Of a stretch of DNA of 64,000 nt, positions 55,756 to 64,000 are shown in pieces (within the stretch, counting starts at the first letter, position 1; the number at the start of each line of letters is the position of its first letter). This stretch comes from Anas platyrhynchos (Eukaryota; Chordata; Aves; Anseriformes; Anatidae), in contig NC_092607.1 of NCBI RefSeq assembly GCF_047663525.1, positions 4,435,001 through 4,499,000 on the forward strand. Direction: 5' to 3'. The position numbers were made by a program, and so were the translations under genes. The notes beneath the pieces are model-generated. The model saw only the letters and a program-made list of their open reading frames with translations, was not told the origin of the DNA and ran no database searches.

Positions 55756-58700
55756 CTCAGCTTTGATGCTAGAAGCAGGCAGATATCACAGCAATCCCAC
55801 CCTGTGCTGCCCTGGGGGCATGGGATCAGCTCCTGCATGGTGCTGGGCACCAGCACCCCCCAAAGACGTGGTGCTGTGCATGAAGAGCGATGTGCCCAGT
55901 GCCACAGAGACCGAAAGCATCAGGGGCAGCCCCTGCTGTGCCGCTGCACCTCCACGGGGAGCACTGGAGGTGCTGGACCCTGCAGTTTCCCAGCCTGGTG
56001 AAGGGTTTTAACCCATCAGTCCTGCCTGCCCGAAGCCCCCGTCCTGCAGCCGTGAGCTCAGCCCCCGTGCCCCTGGGCACCCAGCAGCTGCTGAGCTGTG
56101 TCCCTCCATGGTCTGCTCCAAGCCTGCCTCTCCTGGCAGGTCACTTCAGCCCTTTTCTCCTCCTGGACAAGCTGCAGATGCTGGAGGGCACTGCTGGTGC
56201 TGTTGGGGGACTGAGCAGGGGTAGAGGGTGCCAGGGCCACCTGGGCACGGAGGTGACCAAGGAGAGGAACAACGGGAACAAGACCTCCCTGTGCAGCCAT
56301 GAGAACTCACAGGCCAGAGAACGCCTGTGAACCAGCGCCAGGTGCTCAGTTTCTATCTTAATTTTGGTCTAGGAAAAAAAAAAAAAAAAAATAGCACGCT
56401 GAACACACAGGGGCTCCAGTCAAGCTGCGGTGCACACCCGTCCCAGCAAGAAAATTACATGGGGAGGCTGCCAGGGTGTCCTGACTTCACTTTGCTGGGT
56501 CTGGGCTTTTGGGGCTGCGATCCCACAGCCCCTGGCCAGCTGGGATCCAGCCCTCCAGCCGAGCTGCAGCACGTCCCCGTGGCCAGTCTGTGCCAGACAC
56601 CGAGGAAAGAAGTGACCTTGGATGCTGCCGGCTGTGGGGTGGGTTTTGCCCCTGTGCTGTGGCACCCAGCGATGCGCAGCCCCGGTGGGTGCTGCTGCTC
56701 CTGCTCGCCCTGTGCTCACATCCCCAGCACGGGCGCAGCAGCCACAGGGCCAGAGGGGATGCTGCGGGCTCTGGATGTGCAGGGCGGCAGCAGAAATTGG
56801 CCGTGGTCTGGGCTTCATTGGCTAGTGGCAGGGGTGGGGAGCTCCCACCTGGACCCCTTTGCACCAGCAGTGTGGGACAGAGGCTGAACATGGGCTAAAA
56901 TAAAGGATGGACGTGGTCCTGCCATGAAGCCCGGCAGCTGGACATGCAGACACCAAGCACCAGGCGAGGTGAAGAACTGCAGATATTCACCTCCCCGGCA
57001 CGTTTGCAGGGCTGCTGGCAAACAGTAACAGCAAATTGCTTTTGAGCTGGGCTTCGAGTAGCTGCCGTGCTGTTTGCTAAGTGGATTTCTAAACTTAGCC
57101 CGGTTACTGTAAAAATACCTTCGCAAGAACCTTCTGTCTGCAGCTTCAACTTCAGAGAGCTTCGTTTCTCGAGACGGCAGAAAAATTTCTCGCCGTTGAA
57201 AGGCACCGATTGTGCCCCACTGCTGGCAGGAGCTCCCCGCGTCCTCGTCACAGCCGTGGGCACGCCGGGAGAGGCGGTGTGTGTGACCCCGCTCCTTCCC
57301 AGACAGATCACTTGGGATCCTGGCAGCCCGGCAGCCTCGCCCTTTGGTGGGCAGCGTTTGGCCACTGCTGCCTGAATGCCCCCAGACCATGGGTTTTGCT
57401 TCACTCCCCAAGGGCAGGGCTCTGCCGCCCTCCTCATCCTCGCCTGGAGCAGTGGGACGTCCCCCTCAGGCTTTTGGTGTGAAATCCTGGCGTTACCTCA
57501 GCCTGGAGGAGCCGAGGCACATGGACGGGGTGGCAGCAGGGTGCCAGACAGCCCTGCCACATGCAGCCAGCAGTGTGGATGCTTTGGAGGAGTCGTTTTT
57601 AAAATGGGAGTCCTGAAGAGTCTCAGTGACAACTTAACTGCGTGTTTACCTCCAAAGTTCACAAATAAATGCGCGAGGGTTGGTCTGGGATTTCTCATGT
57701 TGTAAAATATGAAGATCGAGTTCTTCTGACCTGCAAGTCAGGAGAATTTCCTTCCATGTGCCCTGAGGAGGAGCCTAGCCCTTGGCTGAGCAGCCTTTGA
57801 CTGCCTCAGGGCTTTGGCAATGTCAGGAGACCCCAAATCCCTTTCTGTCCCTGCCAAGGTGGCGCTGGGGTGGCCTGGCTCTGTTGCACCCGCTGAGGGT
57901 CCGGCTGCCTCCACTGCACCCCCATCCTTTGTGCCAGGGTCTGGGGAGCTCTGCGGGTCCTGGCCCCAGCACCCCCCTGCGCCACCCCTGCCACCTCCAT
58001 GCATGGTGGAGGATGCCCAAAGCCCCAGACCAGGAGCCACACAGATGTGCCAGAGAAACCCTGCTGGGTGCCTCTGCCCAAAAAGCATCCGAGCACATCT
58101 CTGCTGAGGCAGGGCTGCGAACCCGGTGGTTTCTCTCCTTTCTTTCCCCAGTGCTCACTAAAACGAGCTCCCCGGCGCTGCTGCCTCCAGCCGCGTGTGT
58201 GTGCTTCTTGGCGCCCTGCAAGCTGCTCTCTGCAGATGCCGTGTGCTTTGGCAGCCCGGCCAGTCTGGGCTGCAGGATATTACCCCTGGCAGGGACACAA
58301 ACCCCTCCAGTTCCTGGAATTCGGATTGTCTCGCAGAGTGCTGATCAAGCAGCGCTTTCCCTCTGCACCCAAGGCAAGCCCCTTGCCTGTCCCGTGTGGC
58401 AGCAGGACCACGGCAGGTTCACCTCTCCGACAAAGCAAGGCACAGCACATTGGGAAAAAAAAAAGCTATTTCCTCAAATGCAGAGCTCTGCAGTTCATGG
58501 CACTGGGCGAGCATTCATTATGCAGGGCTCTGTCTTCTGTGAAACAACAAATCACTGAAAAACCCTCCCTGCAAACCAGCCCCAGTGCCCTGGGAAGGCT
58601 GCACGTGGCGAGCAGCTCCCTGGGGCGCAGACGGGGATATCCCTCCTGCACACACCTCCCTCCGCCCCCGGGGCCCGCAGCACCTCCAGTTACTTTACAG

Positions 58701-59382
58701 GAGAGCGGATTCCAGGAAAACTCAAATGCTGGCAGAAACCTACCTGGGGCGTGTTTCAGCAGAGCCCCACAGCAGGGGGAGGCTGCGGTGGTAGCGCACA
58801 CCAGCTCCGTACCCGCACCCTATTCCCACTCCATGCACACTCCTGGTGCTCCCCACGCTCCCGTTTCCCTTGTGCTGCAGCCTGGGTTTGCTGCGGGTGC
58901 TCAGCCAGAGCCAGGCTCCGCTTGTCTCTGCCACAACAGTTACGGGCTCTTGTGTTTCGGTGCCCTGTGACCACTCAGCCACCCCCTGGGGATGCTGACT
59001 GCTTGGGTGCTGCAGGAAAACACACCTGCTGCTGCAGGGTGATCTGTGCAGGACCGCTGCTGGCCTGAGGACACGTGCACCCCAGTGACTGTGTCCCCCA
59101 AGGAAGGGACATCTCTGCCAGCAGCTCACAGCACCCTGGGGTCCCCCTGCTTCCCCACGTTGCCTTGCTGGAGCAACCCCCCTGCACCCAGCCTGTTTTC
59201 CTGGCCGCAGCCCCCCAGCCAGACCCCCGTGGGGGACACAGGCAGGGACACACATCCCTGGGGCTCTCTCCCTGCGGGTATCTCACGAAAAACAAACAAA
59301 AAAACCACCCAGCAGCCAAAGAGCAGCTTCCCTGCCTGCCAGCTGTGGCTGTGTGTGCAAGAGGCGTGCACGGGGAGCCGGC

Positions 59383-59388
59383 TATAAA
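59383..59388 (+). promoter_or_regulatory. R3HDML: TATA box of R3HDML (inferred)
   Basis: TATAAA occurs in a GC-rich context (GGCTATAAACC) 766 bases before the R3HDML ATG. A transcript starting about 30 bases downstream would meet a consensus splice donor at 59570/59571. A TATA promoter suits a tissue-restricted secreted protein. It is inferred from position and motif only. Confidence 0.45.
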
Positions 59389-59412
59389 CCGCTGGGCAGA
59401 GCTCTTCCCAAA

Positions 59413-59570
59413 CCTCAGCACGTTCCCCGGGGGGAAGAGCTAAGATGCAGCTTCTGCGTCACGCTGCCGCGGGCTGCCCGCCTTGGCTGGGTTAAATCCC
59501 TCGCACACGTGCCCCGAGCAGGTTCCCTGCGCTCAGCCCCGCGCTCAGGACCCGTGGCTCGGTCTTCAAG
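59413..59570 (+). other. R3HDML: Probable non-coding first exon of R3HDML
   Basis: The interval runs from the expected TATA-directed start to a strong donor, TCAAG|GTACGT. The matching acceptor, TTTTCTCTTGCAG, ends at 60105, 43 bases before the start codon, giving an intron of 535 bases. It contains a 16-codon upstream frame starting at 59444. The coordinates of the transcription start are approximate. Confidence 0.45.
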
Positions 59571-60148
59571 GTACGTGGGGGATGCAGGAGATGCAGCGCC
59601 TGAGGGATGAGGAGGTTCCAGCCTTTTTTTTTTTAAATCATTCTGGTTTTGCGGTGGTTTATTTTTCTCCCCCTCCTTCCCCAAGATAAGGACTTGTTAG
59701 GATTTCTCGCCGATGCTTTTAGAAGTTGCCGGGTGTTTCTTTCCCTGTGTGAGGTTTCTGTTTGCCCGGGGGATTTTCTCTACGTGCCCAGCACCTGAGA
59801 AGTGACGGGGCGAGTAGCTCTGCATGCCCCTAATTAGCCCTGTCTGGCAGGTAGCTGGGATAACCGAAACAACTGGGGCAGAGCCTGTGCTGCTTTTTTC
59901 TTAAAAGAAACCCCAAGACAAGCAAGCCAGCTCCCTGCCGCTCCTGGTGAAGTTACCGTGACGAGCGTGCAGGAACAGCGGGTGGGCAGCGGGGTGATCC
60001 AAGACCGATTTCGGAAAGGACAAAAGCAAACCCTTTTCCACCTTCTTTGGGGACAGGGGCTTGCACGGCCGCGCGCAGAGGTGCGGGCGGTGTTTTCTCT
60101 TGCAGCCTGACCCGGGCTCTGCTCCGCGCTCCAGCTGGCAGGGCTGCG

Positions 60149-62974
60149 ATGCCGCGGCTGCGCTTGCACCTCTGCTTCACCGGCGTGCTCTGCTGGCTGG
60201 CGCACGAGGCCGGCTCCTTCGCACTGCCCAACGCCACCGAGCTCCTGTCCCCTCCCAGCAGCGCGGGGCCGGGGCCAGCTCCTGGCACCGGGGTGCCCCG
60301 CGGCCGCCGCCGCCGCTCCCTGGCCCCCCGCGAGGTGAGCGCCATCCTGGACTACCACAACCAGGTGCGGGCGCAGGTGTCCCCCCCGGCCGCCAACATG
60401 GAGTACATGGTGAGTGCGCATCGCTCGTGCTGCGGGGCAGGGGGCTGCTGGGGTTTGTGGCTCATCCCGGGGGTGTTTTGCACCCCTGGTGCGGGACAGA
60501 CCCATGTGCGCCCAGAGCTTTCCTCCAGGAGAGGCAGAGCGGGTGCAGGATGCGACCCGGCACATCCCGTGCCAGGGCAGATGTGGGTCCCTGATTTCCC
60601 TGCCCCTGGGGCCATTCCCCCTGCTGCAAGCTGGGTTTTCCTGCAGTCCCAGCACTGCAGGGAGGCTGCCTGGCCCTGCTTGTGTCTGCAGGTGCTCCAT
60701 GGGGATGCTGCGGGAGGGAATAAAGCTGCTGGCACCACTACAGTGCCCTCAGGCACCTGGCTGGGGATGGACCAGCTCCTCACAGCATGGAGCACCCTGA
60801 CGTCCCCATCCTGCCTCTAGCACTGAGCAGGGAGGGTCTTTCTGGTACCTTGTGAAGCAGAAAGCTCCCACAGCTGCAGAGGGGGATGCGCCTCGGGTGT
60901 TTCCTTCCCACCTGGAGCAGGTGGTGCCATGTGCTGCTCCTGAGCTGGTCCCCAAGGGCTCTGGGGTGGGACAGCAGATCCAGGAGGGAGGTGGGAGCAG
61001 CCCCGGGATGGAGCTGGGAGCAGCCGGGAGGTCCCTGGATGCTGCTGGAGGAGCAGCAGGCTCAGCACACAGCAGGTCAGATGTGCCTGGGGCATCCCGT
61101 GCTGCTTCATGCTTGGCCTAAATCCCTGCCTTCCAAAATCCCTCTCCTGGGCACAGCTGAGGCTCATCCCCAGAGCAGTTTGCCCCCTTCCCGCAGCTCT
61201 TTTCCAGACTGACATGCAGGCCAGGTTTTGGGGGCAGCTGGAGGGGTTCAGATCCCCCTCTCCAAACACAAGGAGTGGGTTTCCCCACCTGCCTGCCCCT
61301 AGCAGCCCAAATCCCCACTGCCCTTTCTTTTCCCCCTCTCCAGGTGTGGGACGAGCGGCTGGCCAGGGCGGCGGAGGCGTGGGCTGTGCAGTGCGTGTGG
61401 GAGCACGGCCCCCCCCAGCTGATGAAGTACGTGGGGCAGAACCTCTCCATCCACTCGGGCAGGTAAGGGCCCCCCGGGGAGCTCCCGGGAGCTGGCTCCC
61501 AGCACTTGGTGCTCAATGGGGGCTGGATCTTCTGAGCCACTGCTTCTGGCCCGGGGAGCAGTGGTTCCTGCAGCGGGGCGTCCCGCCCACACCGCAGGCT
61601 CCCTTTGCAGGTACCGCTCCGTGGTGGACATGGTGCGCTCGTGGCACCGCGAGCAGCAGCACTTCTCCTTCCCGCACCCCCACGAGTGCAACCCCCGCTG
61701 CCCCTCCAAGTGCAGCGGCTCCGTCTGCAGCCACTACACCCAGGTGAGAGCCCCCCCGGGCCCCCGGCTCACACAGAACAGGGGGGCTGGATTTGTGCTG
61801 GGGGCGATGGAGCCCCCGAAGGTGCTCACATCGGTCCCTGCACGCACATTTCCGCATCCTCCTCCTCTGGGACCGGATCCTTGCTTCTGTTTGGTTCGAG
61901 TCACAAAGCTCGCTCCAGGAGCTTTTTTCCCTGCTTTGCCCTCACTTTCTCCTCATTACCCCCCTAACACCTCGAAGGCTTTGAAAAGCAAAAGAAAACC
62001 AACCAGCCCCTTCCTGCTCTGCCCGATCATGAATCACCTCCGTGGCAGAGCAGCTTCTTGGCGCTGCCCGGCCCCGTGAATGCAGCCCCTTCATCCTGCG
62101 GCACCTCTGGCCACGCGTTGCCAGCACGAGGTGGAAAACCTCCAAGCCTCCCTCTGCCTCCCCGCCTTGGGGCTGAGCCCCTGCGATGTTTGCGCGGCTG
62201 TCTGGGAGCGCAGAGCTGCCTCGGTCCCGGTGCGGTTCCCCGGGGGGGTGTCAGGGGCTGTCTGGGCTGCAAATGGGCAAAACACATTTTTAAAGGGAGA
62301 AATTCAGCCCTCAGCGGCTTTAGGAGGAGCCTTCTGGTTCTGGTCCCCATGGGAGGAGTTTCACCTCCCTGCAGCCTCCGCTGGCAGTGCTTCAGGGCGA
62401 GCTTTGGTGGCTCGGTCGGGTCAATCAGACACCACCAGACCCCGCGGCTCATTTCAGGCAGTGTGTCCTGGTGCTGGGTGGGCACAGAAAAGGGACATCG
62501 AGAAGCCACCCTCGGGTGGCTGAGTGGTGCCAGGGTGGGCACAGCACCCCCCTAGGGAATTGGGGCTGTCGGGGCTCGGTCCCTGCCCGGCGGCTGGAGC
62601 TGGCAGTGCTGACCACCCGCTCTCTGTCCTGGCACAGATGGTGTGGGCGTCCTCCAACAGGCTGGGCTGCGCCATCCACGCCTGCAGCAACGTGCGGGTT
62701 TGGGGCAGCACGTGGCGCCGCGCCGTCCTCCTCGTCTGCAACTACGCCATCAAGTAAGTGTGCGGGGAGCCGGCCGCACCGCGCCGTGCCACACTGCGCT
62801 GGGTGCCGCGCAGGGGCGATGCTGCTCTCCTCTCTCCCCAGGGGCAACTGGATCGGGGAGGCACCCTACAAGGTGGGGAGGCCGTGCTCAGCCTGCCCGC
62901 CCTCCTACGGCGGGGTCTGCTCCAACAACATGTGCTTCACGGGACTCAAATCCAACCAAGTGGGCTGGCTGTAG
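60149..62974 (+). CDS. R3HDML: R3H domain-containing-like protein (secreted CAP-family protein)
   Basis: R3HDML is a secreted CAP/CRISP-family protein closest to PI15 and CRISPLD; despite the name it has no R3H domain. Exons 60149-60409, 61344-61462, 61611-61743, 62638-62753 and 62842-62974 give 253 codons, the human length, with GT-AG splices throughout. A signal peptide covers about residues 1-24 ([17 protein letters not shown]). It is followed by a short propeptide-like region ending in the furin-type block RGRRRRS, as in relatives. The CAP domain (about residues 62-210) shows [36 protein letters not shown] (the GQN variant of CAP4), the CAP1 signature SHYTQMVWASS and the CAP2 signature [11 protein letters not shown]. 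The cysteine-rich tail ([17 protein letters not shown]) is complete. The biological role is poorly known; a protease-inhibitor activity is only suggested by similarity to PI15. Confidence 0.95.
60410..61343 (+). other. R3HDML: R3HDML intron 1 (coding)
   Basis: A 934-base GC-rich intron with GTGAGT donor and CTCCAG acceptor. Nothing else was recognised. Confidence 0.8.
61744..62637 (+). other. R3HDML: R3HDML intron 3 (coding)
   Basis: An 894-base intron of unique sequence. The neighbouring introns 2 and 4 are only 148 and 88 bases. Confidence 0.8.
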
Positions 62975-63401
62975 GGCTGCGGCAGTGCTCCACGCCCCCC
63001 CTGCCCCACCACCCCCTGGGGACGGGGGGAAAAGAGGATTATTTATAACACCACGCTGCTTTTGGCCCTCCGCCCCTCCTCCCTGTGCTGCGTTAGGCGT
63101 TAGGCAGGATATCAAACCCATTTCAGCCCTAGTGCTCCCACCCTTTTTGGACACCCTCTGGGGGCACCGCCTTTTCCAGCTGCTTCGTGCTGGGGGGCGC
63201 TGGGGACAGCTGGTGGTGGCCTGGGGCACGTGGGGGGAGCGGGGTTGGCTGTTACGGCCCTGCTGTGTGGGGCTGGGGGCTCTCCCTGCCACCCCAGGGC
63301 TGGGCAGGGGCCGTGCAGTGACCAGCCAGACCGTCCCTTTGGGGTGAGTGACTGGAGCCCTGTGTGCATCACTCTGTGGGGCCCCCGGCTCTGAGCACCC
63401 C

Positions 63402-63407
63402 AATAAA
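63402..63407 (+). terminator. R3HDML: Poly(A) signal of R3HDML
   Basis: AATAAA lies about 430 bases past the stop and is followed within 30 bases by a GT-rich stretch (GTGCTCGTGTCTGTCC), the usual downstream element. It marks a well-defined 3' end. Confidence 0.75.
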
Positions 63408-63439
63408 GCGGTCTGGAGACCCGAGTGCTCGTGTCTGTC

Positions 63440-64000
63440 CTTACTCACAGCCTGCTGCCCCCTCCTAACATGGAGTTGTGCAAGTTTGCTCTGTGTTTTG
63501 GGGTTTCCCCAAAGCGCCAAAGGGTGCAGGAGCTCTGTGTTGGCCATTGCTCTGGGGGATGCCCGGGCACTTTGCTCCATCGTGTGGGAGAAGCCAGCAC
63601 TGCCGGGACACCGGGCACAGCAGGGACACGGCTGCCAAAAATCCCCGAGGTTTTGGCTCAAGACCGTGCCCTGCCTGCGATGCTGGGGCTGGTGGGAGCT
63701 GGGGCAGGCAGAGCCCCCCCAGGTGCCCCAGCTCTCCCCATCTGCCAGCTGCTTGGATTTCTTCCAAACCTGCCTTTCCCCCACTGCTGCAAAGGGCTTT
63801 AGCCCAGCCTGGAGGTGACAGGGGGCTCAGTCCCAGCCTGGGCTGCCGGGAGGGGGTGCAGAGCTGTCCCCCAGAACCTGGCAGAGCTGGGTTGGTGTTG
63901 CCTCAGGTGTGGGCACGCTGGCAAGACGCCCCTTCCTTCCCCTGCGGCACGCCTCCCAGGAGGGAAGGGGGGAGGCCAAGCAGCGCCCCCCAAATGGAAC
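63440..64000. other. Intergenic, downstream of R3HDML
   Basis: GC-rich unique sequence with no recognisable gene or repeat. By synteny HNF4A would be the next gene beyond the window. Confidence 0.55.

Larger units (their letters stand above)
46660..59380. other. Intergenic, FITM2 to R3HDML
   Basis: A stretch of 12.7 kb between divergent genes. It contains one CR1 with part of ORF2, one MIR-like SINE, an A28 run, a C-rich run and a T44 run, all listed separately. The AT-rich half (47-53 kb) and GC-rich half (53-59 kb) contain only domain-free open frames. I see no gene. Confidence 0.55.

Noticed and set aside
57999-58970. 323-codon plus-strand frame, the longest in the window
   Set aside because: No recognisable domain or family; overlapping open frames occur in other phases and strands, and no codon bias is apparent. 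It has no exon-like conservation I can argue for.
62888-63784. 298-codon minus-strand frame
   Set aside because: It is antisense to the last R3HDML exon and 3' UTR and is proline/glycine-rich without a domain. It is a shadow of GC-rich sequence.

Overview
The window is vertebrate nuclear DNA, almost certainly from a bird. It carries CR1 LINE fragments with the octamer-type 3' ends usual in birds and reptiles, a few very old MIR-like SINEs, short introns and strong CpG islands. The genes are JPH2(-), OSER1(-), GDAP1L1(+), FITM2(-) and R3HDML(+). This is the order and orientation known from human 20q13.12, just upstream of HNF4A, and human 20q corresponds largely to chicken chromosome 20. I cannot name the species.

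Layout: 1-5330 is the 5' end of JPH2 (first coding exon and part of intron 1), with its promoter to about 5.8 kb. OSER1 lies on the minus strand at 8.05-11.5 kb. A second, complete OSER1-type gene lies on the plus strand at 14.9-18.2 kb, head to head with the first across a degraded CR1 and a CpG island. GDAP1L1 (six coding exons, 367 codons) spans 21.9-32.9 kb. A roughly 9 kb AT-rich intergenic stretch follows. FITM2 (two coding exons) occupies 43.6-46.4 kb with a CpG promoter at 46.4-46.65 kb. A roughly 13 kb stretch with only repeats leads to R3HDML (five coding exons, 253 codons) at 60.1-63.0 kb.

The item most worth attention is the divergent OSER1 pair. Both copies have three coding exons, identical intron phases, similar intron lengths and intact frames of 293 and 291 codons. 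Their last 33 residues are identical although the DNA differs at nine synonymous sites. The plus copy is therefore an intron-bearing duplicate held by selection, not a processed pseudogene. In human, as I recall it, a divergent non-coding transcript (OSER1-DT) occupies the corresponding flank of OSER1.

The genes do not form a pathway. They act in junctional membranes (JPH2), the oxidative-stress response (OSER1), mitochondrial or cytosolic GST-like biology (GDAP1L1), ER lipid homeostasis (FITM2) and the secreted CAP family (R3HDML). The cluster reads as conserved synteny. No retrovirus, LTR element, tRNA, rRNA or CRISPR was seen.
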